Positions 38,301 through 45,892 of a DNA stretch of 62,863 nt are shown piece by piece (the first letter of the stretch is position 1; each line of letters begins with the position of its first letter). Under the pieces are notes generated by a model, which ran no database searches, was not told the DNA's origin, and worked only from the letters and a program-made list of their open reading frames with translations. The stretch spans positions 1 to 62,863 of the forward strand of contig JAIXSZ010000031.1 in the NCBI GenBank assembly GCA_027484425.1. Reading direction: 5' to 3'. The DNA is from Sphingobacteriales bacterium. Its GTDB lineage: Bacteria > Bacteroidota > Bacteroidia > Chitinophagales > Chitinophagaceae. The position numbers and the translations under genes were made by a program.

Positions 38301-39893
38301 ATAAGTACCAGTTAAAGTTTGAACACCGAAACTTATAGGGGAGTTGGTACCAGCTACTGAAGAACCGATAGCAGTAGCACCATTATATAATGAGTAATTG
38401 ACACCAGTAGCAGAACCACCTAGGCCAATAGCTACGCCTGTACCACCTGAACAATAATTGCCGCCACCTGTTACCGGGTAAATAATAGGCAATGTGTTTA
38501 CAACTATCGTAGCACTACCAGACATCGTAGCTGTGCAACCAGTAGAAACGTTTGAAGCAAGTACAGTATACAAACCAGCTTCTGTAAGAATACCAAAATT
38601 GATTGCAGAACCATTGCCAGCTATTGAGCCTCCCAATGGAACACCAGAACGATAAAGCTGATAATTGACACCAGACTGAGATCCACTCAGTGTAACTGCA
38701 AGTCCAGCACCACCTATACAATAGTTTCCACCACCGCCAACGTTAAAAGTAGTAGGAGTTGGGTTAACGACTACCGTAGCAGAACCTGACATATTTGAGT
38801 TGCAGGTAGTAACAGCATTTGTAGCACGAACAGTATATGTACCAGCAGTAGCTATAACACCAAAACTAACAGAAGAACCAGTACCAGCTACTGGGCTGCC
38901 TACTGTTGTAGCGCCACTGAATAATTGATAGTTGACACCAGCCGTTGAACCATTGAGGTTAACAGATACACCTGAACCGCCACTGCAATAAGCACCACCT
39001 CCACTAACTGTAAACACAGGAGGAGTTGCATTAGAAATAACTGTAGCACTTCCTGTCATATTAGTAGTACAACCGCTTCCGTTAGTACCTACCACAGTGT
39101 AGATACCTGTAGCTGTAATATTTCCGAAAGAAATAGCAAGATTGGTACCAGCAACTGGAGAACCTACCGCTGATGAGCCAGTGAACAACTGATAGTTGAC
39201 GCCAGCTGAAGAACCAGCAAGACCAACGGCTACGCCAGTGCCACCAGCGCAATAACCACCACCACCAGTAACTGCAAAAGCAGTTGGGACAGTATTAACT
39301 ACTACTACTGCATTACCATTCATATTTCTGCTACAACCTGTGGCCGTGATAACTGCAGAAACAGTGTAAGTACCTGCCGCGGTCATGTTGCCAAAGTTGA
39401 GCGAAGAGTTAGAACCACCCACAGTACTGATGGTAGACGAACCATTAAATAGTGTATACTGAACTCCTGTGCTACCAAAACTTAGCCCAACCGCGCTGCC
39501 TGAACCACCAGCACAATAGCCGCCGCCACCTGTAACAGTGTAAGCAGTAGGTAAGGGGTTCACCACCACAGATGCACTACCTGACATGTTGGTGATATTA
39601 GCAGTGCTTGGATCTGCAATGACGGTATAAATACCTGCTGATGATTGTAAACCAAAGGCTATGGGAGCACCTGTACCTGCCACTAATCCACCTACTGGAG
39701 ATGCACCATTGTAAAGCTGATAATTGACACCTATATCTGAACCGCTAAGATTCACTGCAACACCGGATCCGCCGGAACAATAGCTGCCACCACCCGTTAC
39801 TGAATAAACAGTAGAGGCAGCAAATGCACCTGCACTACATCCTAAGAAGATAAGTACAATAGCTGTCAGCTTTAGTAGGAGATTTCTTTTCAT
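32319..39893 (-). CDS. 2524-residue T9SS surface protein with 24 tandem Ig-like repeats
   Basis: A signal peptide (MKRNLLLKLTAIVLIFLG ... AFA) is followed by 24 repeats of about 89 residues (about 26-2160). Each runs T-GGG-x-YC-x-GG-x-G-V ... YQLYNG ... GTYTV-A-N ... C-x-x-M-x-GSA-V-x-VN-x-LPT. Each holds two conserved cysteines that could form one disulfide per unit. Three Ig-like domains with YQWxVNG and a second cysteine pattern follow (about 2165-2430). The last 85 residues are a T9SS type A sorting domain (VPNPNKGSFIVKG ... LANGMYILNL). It is probably a long adhesin or matrix protein attached to the cell surface. Confidence 0.93.
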   Translation of the reverse strand: MKRNLLLKLTAIVLIFLGCSAGAFAASTVYSVTGGGSYCSGGSGVAVNLSGSDIGVNYQLYNGASPVGGLVAGTGAPIAFGLQSSAGIYTVIADPSTANITNMSGSASVVVNPLPTAYTVTGGGGYCAGGSGSAVGLSFGSTGVQYTLFNGSSTISTVGGSNSSLNFGNMTAAGTYTVSAVITATGCSRNMNGNAVVVVNTVPTAFAVTGGGGYCAGGTGVAVGLAGSSAGVNYQLFTGSSAVGSPVAGTNLAISFGNITATGIYTVVGTNGSGCTTNMTGSATVISNATPPVFTVSGGGAYCSGGSGVSVNLNGSTAGVNYQLFSGATTVGSPVAGTGSSVSFGVIATAGTYTVRATNAVTTCNSNMSGSATVVVNPTPTTFNVGGGGNYCIGGAGLAVTLSGSQSGVNYQLYRSGVPLGGSIAGNGSAINFGILTEAGLYTVLASNVSTGCTATMSGSATIVVNTLPIIYPVTGGGNYCSGGTGVAIGLGGSATGVNYSLYNGATAIGSSVAGTNSPISFGVQTLTGTYTVFALNPSTGCSNNMSGSAAIGINSLPTSFPVTGSGSFCAGGTGLAVGLSSSSSGVNYSLFSGASLVSVISGTGSAISFGSITAAGTYTVQATNSITSCTAPMSGSAVINVNTLPTLFNVTATGTSYCSGGAGITVNLSGSTTGVNYQLFNGSSPVGLPVAGTGSAISFGNQTTAGTYSVVATNATTLCTRSMTGTATISINALPIVYSVIGGGSYCASGTGVSVSLTGSESNVNYQLYNGATAVGTAITGTGAAISFGLQTGAGAYTVVATNATSSCIRNMSGSASIAINPLPTAQTVTGGGTFCNGATGVTVGLNSSASGINYQLYNGAAAVGSAVPGTGSALNFGTFTTTGTYVVSATNPATGCTNNMTGNATVGTNPAPTVYTLTGGGSYCAGSTGVNIGLSGSNTGISYQLTNGLLPVGSPVIGTGAAIDFGTITTVGNYYVTATNTLTACTSSMSGSSSVVINALPSVFTVTGGGNYCIGGTGVNVGLNGSTPGIAYQLYNGTVPVGSLVSGTGLSLNFGVFTATGNYTVIGFNPATACSNNMGGSAVITTSTLPTIYTVTGGGSYCNGGAGVSIGLTSSLAGTSYQVYNGAAIASTPVLGTGEALDFGLFTVPGTYSVLATSLSSSCSNAMSATAVVAINALPTLHTIAGGGIICEGSTGALVTLNNSNTGVAYQLYNGSTTVGAPVPGTGSAISFGNQTGAGVYSVTAVNTTTGCERGMNSSVTITVNPRPTAQTVTGGGTYCAGDAGLLVGLASSSNGVNYQLYNGSTAVGASVSGTGTAINFGNQTGAGSYVVMATNTATTCTNMMLNNVTVAINPLPTAYTVLGTGSYCAGDAGLSIILSNSTLGVTYQLFNGTTPVGSAIAGTGTELNFGMYTDAGTYRIAATNDVTGCTTNMSGAAVISINALPAEYVVTGGGEYCAGGAGLPVGISSSNTGIAYQLYRGGVAIGAPLAGNGGDLSFGIQSAAGVYSVIATNSTTGCDVAMIGTAPIVINELPIAHAITGGGSLCAGDDGVNISLDHSTPGIDYQLYNGSVATGSLIAGTGFPIDFGLQTVSGSYIVRAINTVTSCSLNMTGTANVVVNPIPAAQSVTGGGNYCSGAAGVAVGLDGSAAGISYQLMNGTTPVGGAVAGTGTPISFGLQTGAGLYEVMATDVTTGCTNEMTGSATVTINSLPNAYAVLSMSSSYCAGGSGVNILLSGSDAGVSYQLFNGSVLVGDAIEGTGGLLDFGPQTTPGTYSVIANNLSTSCSVVMAGSASVIVNALPTAFTLTGGGGYCQGTSGAVVNLNGSTEGISYQLFSTTGAAGAPVVGTGGPISFGPQTAGSYVVIATNTATTCVNQMTGILPVVLNPAPTAYAVNGGGVYCAGGAGVPVGVAGSATGINYQLYKDGSAVGAMVAGTGAGISFGSQTAAGNYTVMAMNNTTMCTGSMTGSVTVSINELPATFDVTGGGAYCAGSGGVSVGLAGSAAGVNYQLYNGSVPVTGAILAGDGSALNFGMHSANGSYAVVATSTATGCTNIMTGTATVVTNALPIVYAVTGGGSYCSSATSTGLAVGVGNSQAGVSYQLYKDGSAVGAAVAGTGASISFGLQTAAGVYTVMSMNDATSCTNSMSGSTSIVVNPTIIPSVSINTGVGSTVCIGVLTTFTAIPVNGGSTPSYQWQVNGSNVGLGLGSYSYVPTDGDVVSVSMVSSLACATPAEVTDNVTMTVSSHVTPVARVSVMPNDTVCTGTIVTYSATADFGGTAPIFRWKKNGVSVGSGSTYTYVPTNGDVITCELTSNFPCRLEDVVTTDVRMRVTAPTTPVVTISANPRLSISAGQNLRLTASVTNGGTNPTYQWLLNGAVIEGATNASYMSTTFLDMDEVTCQVTSGGTCSGIVGSKTVVVTVTSLSVSDIADLQMDVRLVPNPNKGSFIVKGTIGNTVSNELNMDVTDMLGQIVYSAKVTAKNGVIDEKVQINNTLANGMYILNLRSETSSKAFHFVFQQ
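33405..39820 (-). repeat. 24 tandem coding repeats of about 267 bp
   Basis: Counted from the protein: 24 units, mostly exactly 89 residues, with one-to-three-residue changes in a few (for example the unit with an inserted SAT near 33.6 kb). No two adjacent units are nearly identical, unlike the array at 15.8-18.0 kb, so this array is older or under stronger diversification. Confidence 0.85.
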
Positions 39894-40180
39894 ACAAATT
39901 AATTTAATAATGGCAAATTTTAAGCTAAATTTTCACTGTTTATATTATCAACTCCGATCAAACTACATTTACTTTTTTCGTTACTTAAATCTACTTGTAT
40001 ATTCCCTTTTTGAAATTATGCTATCTGCAAAAAAAATCGATCTAGCAGTATGTAAAAGAGATATAAGCTGCATAAAAGTAACAAAATTTTAAGACTGCAA
40101 AAATAACGCTATTGTCTAATACTTGAAATCTTTTAGAGTCCTGAATTAGGATCTAAAAAACAACAACTAAACCTAATAGA

Positions 40181-40780
40181 CTAATTGAGTTTTCTTCCAG
40201 ATATTGTTTTTCCATTTCCGGCATTAGTTTTCATGCCTGAACGTGGTCTTTTAATCATCAGTTTCACTTCACCTGCACTACCGCAACCATCACATTCGGC
40301 CTTGTAAACATTACCATCATAGTTAACATCTACAACGCCATTATACCAATTAGAACCTTGAAGCATGAAATTTTCATTAGCGTATATGGCTGCGAACACA
40401 AATGCGTTTTGAGGTGCATCGAAGCTTATATACAGGCTATCACCTTTCACCCGCTCACATACACCAGGAGTGTATGCAGGAATAGTAATTTCAGTAACAT
40501 CCTGAACATTATCGTAAGTTATGGTGCCTTGATTGATAACACCAGAAGCAGAAGGGGCTGTACGCCTAAGAATAATGGGTTTATCGGTGTAAAACTGAAC
40601 CTTTTTAATATCTGCTCTGTCCTGTTCAAGCCTGAATTTCAATGACTTGGTAAAGGGCAAATAATCAGACGGATTGATCACATTTGATGTAACCGAAGGA
40701 TTGGTATACACTTTTTTGCTGCATGCAGAAAGCAAAGCCATGCACAAAAGTGGAGCAAAAACAAGTATCATTTTTTTCAT
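40181..40780 (-). CDS. Hypothetical lipoprotein
   Basis: This protein has 199 residues from MKKMILVFAPLL, with a lipobox LLSAC near 20; an in-frame ATG at 40789 adds three residues. The mature part is beta-rich, with a short double-cysteine turn (AECDGCGSAGEV) near 165 and a basic, glycine/asparagine-rich tail. I do not recognise the family. It lies between the giant adhesin gene and a 460-base gap and has no obvious partner. Confidence 0.75.
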   Translation of the reverse strand: MKKMILVFAPLLCMALLSACSKKVYTNPSVTSNVINPSDYLPFTKSLKFRLEQDRADIKKVQFYTDKPIILRRTAPSASGVINQGTITYDNVQDVTEITIPAYTPGVCERVKGDSLYISFDAPQNAFVFAAIYANENFMLQGSNWYNGVVDVNYDGNVYKAECDGCGSAGEVKLMIKRPRSGMKTNAGNGKTISGRKLN

Positions 40781-40789
40781 GAAACGCAT

Positions 40790-41238
40790 GTTATATTTTA
40801 CAGAAAGATGAACGAGTTGGGTTTATGGACTTGCTATATTACTAATAGTTTTTGAGAAATTATATCATATTGCACAAAAAAAATTTCGGCAGAATCTTGA
40901 AAGTTGTTAAAAACTTGGAAATTCAAGGTTAATTTAAAATTATTTTTGATTACAAATTATAATAACATAATTGTCTGTACTGTAATTTCAGTCGTTATTA
41001 ACAGAAAGTTTATACACATCACAGGCTATCTTTAATATGAAAAACGAAAGCGCAGAGAATTAAAAATGTTGAATAATAAATGAGCACTTCAATTGTATGG
41101 CAGTATGAAATATTTGTAAAGTATGTGGAAGGTACAAAAAAATAGTTAAAAAGATGGCATTGGAGACAACTGTGTTACAACAAACTTACCTTTATAGTAC
41201 TATAGTGTGAAATTATACTCAATTTACATGTACATACA
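40790..41238. other. AT-rich intergenic region upstream of two divergent genes
   Basis: This stretch separates the minus-strand lipoprotein gene from the plus-strand MarR gene and should hold both promoters. No frame, RNA gene or repeat is evident. A short near-palindrome, TATAGTACTATAG, around 41,194-41,206 could be an operator for the MarR-type regulator. Confidence 0.4.
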
Positions 41239-41246
41239 TACATTTG
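41239..41246 (+). promoter_or_regulatory. TACATTTG -7 motif for the MarR gene
   Basis: Perfect TAnnTTTG ending five bases before the ATG at 41251. If used, transcription would start at or just inside the start codon, giving a leaderless mRNA, or the true start is further downstream. Confidence 0.4.
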
Positions 41247-41250
41247 CAAC

Positions 41251-41712
41251 ATGAGACTAGAAGATGCGATAAAATCTAACCGGTTTTCAGACGAACGCCA
41301 GAAGGCATCAGTTAACCTTATTTACACCGCATATTGGTTGAAGTACAACTTCAGCAATATAATGAAGGAATGTGGCCTAACCATGGAGCAGCATAATGTG
41401 TTGCGTATACTCAATGGGTCGCACCCTAGAGCAATGTGTGTAAAAGATATTGCATCGAGGATTATTGAAAAAAGTTCAAACGTACCAAGGATAATAGACA
41501 GACTTGTAGCAAAGAAGCTTGTGGAAAGGGTTCAATCTAAAGAAGATAAGAGAGAAACTTTAATATCGCTGACTGATAAAGGAATAGAGCTAACTCAAAA
41601 AGCTAGAAGTACGGTGGATGATAACACGAAAAAATTAGTCAATTTGAGTTTTGAGGAATCTACACTGCTTAATAGTTTACTAGAAAAACTGAGAGAACCC
41701 ATTTCAGAGTAA
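41251..41712 (+). CDS. MarR-family transcriptional regulator
   Basis: This 153-residue protein carries a central winged helix: LTMEQHNVLRIL, then the recognition region AMCVKDIASRIIEKSSNVPRIIDRL (about 70-95) and the wing with DKRETLISLTDKG. Flanking helices form the dimer interface. It lies 82 bases upstream of the YceI gene on the same strand, and that gene has its own promoter, so the regulator may control it. The ligand is unknown. Confidence 0.93.
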   Translation: MRLEDAIKSNRFSDERQKASVNLIYTAYWLKYNFSNIMKECGLTMEQHNVLRILNGSHPRAMCVKDIASRIIEKSSNVPRIIDRLVAKKLVERVQSKEDKRETLISLTDKGIELTQKARSTVDDNTKKLVNLSFEESTLLNSLLEKLREPISE

Positions 41713-41748
41713 TAACAGAGAATTAATTCTGAACCGATACGATACAAC

Positions 41749-41756
41749 TAATTTTG
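41749..41756 (+). promoter_or_regulatory. TAATTTTG -7 motif for the YceI gene
   Basis: Perfect TAnnTTTG match 39 bases before the ATG at 41795. Confidence 0.5.
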
Positions 41757-41794
41757 CGAAATCATTAATTATTAATCATCTAATAAACAAACAT

Positions 41795-42325
41795 ATGGCG
41801 ACTACAACATGGGCATTAGAGCCTTCACATTCTGAAATAACCTTCAAAGTAAGACACATGATGATCAGCAATGTAACTGGTCAGTTCAAAAAATTTGAAA
41901 GCAAAGTAGAAACAACTGATGATGATCTTACTACTGCTGATGTTACTTTTAGTGCAGATATAGATTCGATATCTACCAACAACGAGCAACGCGACGGTCA
42001 TTTGAAATCACCTGACTTTTTTGACGCAGCTACATATACACAGCTGGTTTTTGAAAGTACTGAAATGGAAAAAACTGGTGATGATACTTATAAACTGCAC
42101 GGCAACCTAACTATGCGTGGGGTAACGAACACCATAGCATTGGATGTAGAGTTTGGCGGTATTATAAATGACCCATTTGGCTACACGAGAGCCGGATTTA
42201 CAGTAACAGGTAAAGTAAACCGCAAAGACTACGGGCTTAACTGGAGCGCACTAACTGAAGCTGGTGGACTAGTAGTTAGTGACGATGTAAAATTTGAAGC
42301 TCACCTAGAATATGTGAAAGCATAA
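41795..42325 (+). CDS. YceI-family lipid-binding protein
   Basis: This 176-residue lipocalin-like barrel starts TTTWALEPSHSEITFKVRHMMIS, the YceI hallmark, with DGHLKSPDFFDAATY near 70, LHGNLTMRGVTN near 105 and DYGLNW near 148. Unlike many YceI proteins it has no signal peptide, so it is probably cytoplasmic. The family binds isoprenoid lipids. It is likely under the upstream MarR-type regulator and is followed by a strong terminator. Confidence 0.95.
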   Translation: MATTTWALEPSHSEITFKVRHMMISNVTGQFKKFESKVETTDDDLTTADVTFSADIDSISTNNEQRDGHLKSPDFFDAATYTQLVFESTEMEKTGDDTYKLHGNLTMRGVTNTIALDVEFGGIINDPFGYTRAGFTVTGKVNRKDYGLNWSALTEAGGLVVSDDVKFEAHLEYVKA

Positions 42326-42352
42326 TAACTACTGAAAATTGTGTTATTTTAG

Positions 42353-42388
42353 AATGAAGGGTGCGCCACAAGCGCACCCTTCATTTTT
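42353..42388 (+). terminator. Intrinsic terminator after the YceI gene
   Basis: A perfect 14-bp stem (AATGAAGGGTGCGC, loop CACAA) followed by TTTTT. Confidence 0.92.
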
Positions 42389-42426
42389 GAGGTAAAGAAA
42401 TCTGTGCTTAATAGCGGCACATTTAC

Positions 42427-42434
42427 TACTTTTG
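42427..42434 (+). promoter_or_regulatory. TACTTTTG -7 motif of the B12 operon
   Basis: Perfect TAnnTTTG match immediately upstream of the riboswitch, placing the transcript start near its 5' edge. Confidence 0.5.
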
Positions 42435-42435
42435 C

Positions 42436-42645
42436 AGCGCATAGGTTTCTACCCTCGGGTAGGATTAAAAGGGAATCAGGTGCAAAACCTGAACATTTCC
42501 CGATGCTGTGAGCTCCTTTACAAGAATCGTTTTGCAACCTGTATTGCCACTGCCCTTATAAAACAGGGTGGGAAGGCCGCAAAAAGATGGAGCAAGTCAG
42601 AAGACCTGCCTACGCTACCCGCTTATAACGGGGCTTATCGCTGCT
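42436..42645 (+). promoter_or_regulatory. Cobalamin (adenosylcobalamin-type) riboswitch
   Basis: The core GGGAATCAGGTGCAAAACCTG near 42,470-42,490, the CCCGATGCTGTGA block that follows, and the B12 box AAGTCAGAAGACCTGCC (42594-42610) match the cobalamin riboswitch consensus in order and spacing. A weak stem (AGGTG/CGCCT) followed by seven T (about 42,674-42,697) could be the expression platform terminator. It lies 117 bases before the DUF4465 gene and should lower expression of the four uptake genes when B12 is plentiful. Confidence 0.92.
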
Positions 42646-42761
42646 TTCGGGAACAAAGGCACAGATGAGACGAAGGTGGGCTACGCCTGTTTTTTTCTGT
42701 ATCTGATTTTTCAACCCAAGGCTGCACAGTAAAAATTGTTTTCACAAAAACCAATTTCTAT

Positions 42762-43772
42762 ATGCGCAGAGTTACACTCTTTTTCACAGCACTTGTACTG
42801 GGTACAACGGCTGTAAGGGCACAGACAGTTGCCACATTCGAAGCATTGAGCCTTGCTCATGCCGACACCTTCTACACTAACTATACCTCTCCGGGTACAG
42901 ATGTAGGATTTAATAACGGACTTGTAAGGTTTCCGTGTATGTACGACACCTCTTTTGGAGGTCTATGGCAAGGAGGATTTGCGTATTCAAACATGACTGA
43001 CAGCGTAACAAGTGGCTATTTAAATGGCTATTCGGCTAAAGCTGCTAAAGGCTACAATGGCTCTGAAAAATATGCTGTGGCTTACTGCTCCGACCCTGTT
43101 ACGTTTGCCAATCAGGTGAAAGTAAAACTAACCGGCACTGCAATGGGACATCCAGTAAGGGGATTTTACATCACCAACAACACCTATGCGTATAACAGCA
43201 TGAGGGATGGCGATTTCTTTGCAAGAAAATTCAGAAATGGTGACTGGTTTAAGATCATAGCTAGAGGATATTATAATGGAGTACTAAAATCAGATAGCGT
43301 AGGCTTTTATCTTGCCAACTTCTTGCAACCAGACTCTGCCAACAACTATATTGTAAAAACATGGGAATGGTTCGATCTGCTGCCGTTGGGCAAAGTAGAT
43401 AGCCTTGTGTTTACGCTGTCTTCTACTGATAATGGTTCGTTTGGGATGAATACACCATCCTACTTCTGCATGGATGATTTTACTACTTACGAAACATTTG
43501 ATACTACAACACCACCTACATCGGTAGTTACCAACAGTGCTGCTGTAATAAAAATGTATCCAAACCCAGCTACTAATAGCCTGTATGTGGATATAGCAGA
43601 CAATAGTGCTAACAGCATATGGATAAGTGACCTAAGAGGTAACATAGTAACCAATGTAGCGACCATAGTACAGCATAATGAAATAAATATTTCATCTTTG
43701 CCAGCAGGTGTATATCTGGTGCAGGTGAATAGCAATGACAAAAAAGCAGTAATGCGTTTTGTGAAACAATAA
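42762..43772 (+). CDS. DUF4465 protein with T9SS sorting tail, B12-regulated
   Basis: This 336-residue protein has a signal peptide (to about residue 20). A DUF4465 domain (about 22-245) contains FGGLWQGGFAYSNMTD, YAVAY and a final YFCMDDFTTYE. The last 70 residues are a T9SS type A sorting domain with MYPNPATNSLYVDI and LPAGVYLVQV. DUF4465 proteins occur in Bacteroidota B12 loci, where surface proteins pass cobalamin to BtuB. Here it is the first gene after the riboswitch, so it is likely a surface cobalamin- or cobinamide-binding protein. T9SS secretion replaces the lipoprotein anchor used in gut Bacteroides. A 14-bp hairpin follows its stop. Confidence 0.88.
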   Translation: MRRVTLFFTALVLGTTAVRAQTVATFEALSLAHADTFYTNYTSPGTDVGFNNGLVRFPCMYDTSFGGLWQGGFAYSNMTDSVTSGYLNGYSAKAAKGYNGSEKYAVAYCSDPVTFANQVKVKLTGTAMGHPVRGFYITNNTYAYNSMRDGDFFARKFRNGDWFKIIARGYYNGVLKSDSVGFYLANFLQPDSANNYIVKTWEWFDLLPLGKVDSLVFTLSSTDNGSFGMNTPSYFCMDDFTTYETFDTTTPPTSVVTNSAAVIKMYPNPATNSLYVDIADNSANSIWISDLRGNIVTNVATIVQHNEINISSLPAGVYLVQVNSNDKKAVMRFVKQ

Positions 43773-43780
43773 CAACATAC

Positions 43781-43816
43781 CTACTTGCATACAGGCTAGT
43801 AACTGTATGCAAGTAG
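43781..43816 (+). terminator. Hairpin between first and second B12-locus genes
   Basis: A perfect 14-bp stem (CTACTTGCATACAG and its complement) with an eight-base loop, followed only by TTTA. It is too weak in T for full termination, so it probably tunes the ratio of the first gene to the rest or protects the upstream mRNA. Confidence 0.6.
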
Positions 43817-43830
43817 TTTAATAAACGAGC

Positions 43831-44829
43831 ATGAAAATAATAAGCATAGTAGTATTAGTGCTGCTACAGTTCACTGCACTGGCACAATATGCCCCACAAG
43901 CCGGGCTGAGCGGCAGCACAGCAATAAGTGCTACCAGTGCTGCTATAGCTGGCTGGGCTAATAACTGCACAGTGCAAAGAGGCTACATAGACATAGCCAA
44001 CCCTGCACTAGGCAGTGTAACAGGTGGTGAAGCAATTAATAGCATCAATGCTGCAGATGGCACCATACTGTGTCTAGGCGATAGCGGTGTTGCTACATTG
44101 ACCTTTCCTGCTGCCATATACAATGGTGCAGGGCCAGATTTTGCAGTATTTGAAAATGGATTTATTGACCCTACCAATAGCGCAATGGCTTTTCTGGAAC
44201 TGGCATTTGTAGAGGTAAGTTCTGATGGAATAAACTATTTTAGATTTGAGGCAAACTCTAACACCCCTACCAACACTCAAATACCGGGATCGGGGGTGTA
44301 TATGGATGCATCACTGATAAACAACCTTGCTGGCAAATATGTATCGCAATACGGAACACCATTTGACCTAGAAGAACTAAAAGACAAACCGGGACTCAAC
44401 ATAAATAATATTACCCATGTGCGAGTGGTAGATGTTGTTGGTGCCATAAGCACCTACAGCTCTAGAGATAAGGATAACAATATCATCAACGACCCCTATC
44501 CTACCAATTTCCCAACTGGTGGTTTTGACCTAGATGCTGTAGCAGCACTGCATATGAATGCTGCCGGTGTATCTGTGACTGAAAACACACTAGAAGTGAG
44601 TGTTTATCCTACTCCTGCAACGGACTATATTAGCATCAATATAGCGGACATTAGTAACCATAGTTACAATACAACAATTACTACCATAACTGGCAACACC
44701 CTACTATCAGAGGTATTAATATCGTCAAGTACAAAAATATCCATTGCAGATTATCCTGCTGGTTTATACTACATATCTATCAGCAATAATAACGGACAAA
44801 CATGGGTAGGCAAGGTAGTAAAACAATAA
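43831..44829 (+). CDS. T9SS surface protein of the B12 locus
   Basis: This 332-residue protein has a signal peptide (to about 18, ALAQ). Its 240-residue beta-sandwich-like domain contains VTGGEAINSINAADGTILCLGDSG, DFAVFENGF and VEVSSDGINYFRFEA near 130. It also has a NNITHVRVVDVVG stretch and a D/N-rich loop (SRDKDNNIINDPYPT) that looks like a calcium or ligand loop. A T9SS sorting tail (VSVYPTPATDYISI ... YPAGLYYISI) ends it. It is placed between the DUF4465 and BtuG-like genes behind a cobalamin riboswitch. It is probably a surface cobalamin-binding or docking protein; I cannot name the family with certainty. Confidence 0.82.
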   Translation: MKIISIVVLVLLQFTALAQYAPQAGLSGSTAISATSAAIAGWANNCTVQRGYIDIANPALGSVTGGEAINSINAADGTILCLGDSGVATLTFPAAIYNGAGPDFAVFENGFIDPTNSAMAFLELAFVEVSSDGINYFRFEANSNTPTNTQIPGSGVYMDASLINNLAGKYVSQYGTPFDLEELKDKPGLNINNITHVRVVDVVGAISTYSSRDKDNNIINDPYPTNFPTGGFDLDAVAALHMNAAGVSVTENTLEVSVYPTPATDYISINIADISNHSYNTTITTITGNTLLSEVLISSSTKISIADYPAGLYYISISNNNGQTWVGKVVKQ

Positions 44830-45872
44830 TACTGCTGCTGGCTACACTGCTGACAGCCTGTGTGAAGGACACCCCTAACCCGAACATAAACAGTATAAGC
44901 AGCAATGGCAGTGTATACATTGTATGTGAGGGCAACTTTGGTAATGGCGATGGCACCCTATATAACTACAACACAGCAACAGATAGTGTAAACGGAGACC
45001 TTTACAGAACCCAAAATAATGCTGCACTTGGTGATGTGTTTCAGAGTATAAAAAGAATAGGTGATAGCCTGTATCTGTGTATCAACAACTCTGACAAGGT
45101 CGTAGTATTAAATGCAAAGACCCACAAAGAAGCAGGTAAAATAAACATACCCAAACCCCGATACATACTGCCCATAAGCCCCACACTGGCATACGTATCT
45201 ACCTTATACAGCAACAATATATATACCATTAACCCGAAGACTCTACAGATAACCAGCACCCTAACAATACCCCACCAAAACCCTGAAGGGATGGTGCGTA
45301 TAATGGACAATGTAATAGTATGCCCATGGGATACTACCTGCAACAAAATATATACTATCAATACTACCAATAGTAGCATAACATTAACTACAAAAATAGC
45401 AGGCTACGCGCCACATGCTATATTGGTAGACAAGGAACAAATGCTGTGGGTAATGGCGGGAAATGTAACAAAGGGCAAGGCTGCAACACTGACAAGGATA
45501 GACCCATCTACCGGCAATATACTGAAGGCATACACATTTGCCAATGGCACAGACCCTATAAAACCAGCCTTCAATAAAACCAGAGATACCCTATACTACA
45601 TACAGGTAAAATATGATGGCTCAACCGATGGTAATGGCATATACAGAATGAGCATACTGGACAATAAACTACCCACAAAATCACTCATTCCTACCCTGCC
45701 CTATCAGTATTTCTACGCACTAGGCATAGAGCCATCTTCGGGATATTTGTACATAGGCGACCCGAAAGGATTTACCCAAAAAGGGACAGTAGGCATTTAC
45801 AAACAAGACGGCACATTAATCAAATCTTTCGTAACTGGACTCGGTCCAGGTCAAATATACTTCGGCGAATAA
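44802..45872 (+). CDS. BtuG-like beta-propeller lipoprotein (DUF5074/YncE type)
   Basis: This 356-residue protein overlaps the previous gene by 28 bases. A lipobox LLTAC near residue 20 anchors it. The rest is a propeller of about seven blades (SVYIVCEGNFGNGDGTLYNYN, RIGDSLYLCINNSDKVVVLN, TYSNNIYTINPKT-like segments) ending in GLGPGQIYFGE. BtuG of Bacteroides is a surface propeller lipoprotein that binds cobalamin tightly and caps BtuB. Order (propeller then TonB receptor) and the riboswitch support the same role here. Binding residues cannot be judged by eye. Confidence 0.88.
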   Translation: MGRQGSKTIILLLATLLTACVKDTPNPNINSISSNGSVYIVCEGNFGNGDGTLYNYNTATDSVNGDLYRTQNNAALGDVFQSIKRIGDSLYLCINNSDKVVVLNAKTHKEAGKINIPKPRYILPISPTLAYVSTLYSNNIYTINPKTLQITSTLTIPHQNPEGMVRIMDNVIVCPWDTTCNKIYTINTTNSSITLTTKIAGYAPHAILVDKEQMLWVMAGNVTKGKAATLTRIDPSTGNILKAYTFANGTDPIKPAFNKTRDTLYYIQVKYDGSTDGNGIYRMSILDNKLPTKSLIPTLPYQYFYALGIEPSSGYLYIGDPKGFTQKGTVGIYKQDGTLIKSFVTGLGPGQIYFGE

Positions 45873-45892
45873 AGGAGCTTAATCAACAAAAA

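Noticed and set aside
33405..39820. CRISPR-like or satellite repeat array
   Set aside because: The repeats are about 267 bp long, in frame, diverged and encode a surface protein; there are no short spacers.
39910..40092. 60-codon frame upstream of the giant repeat gene
   Set aside because: AT-rich chance frame in the promoter region of the minus-strand gene, with no conserved features.
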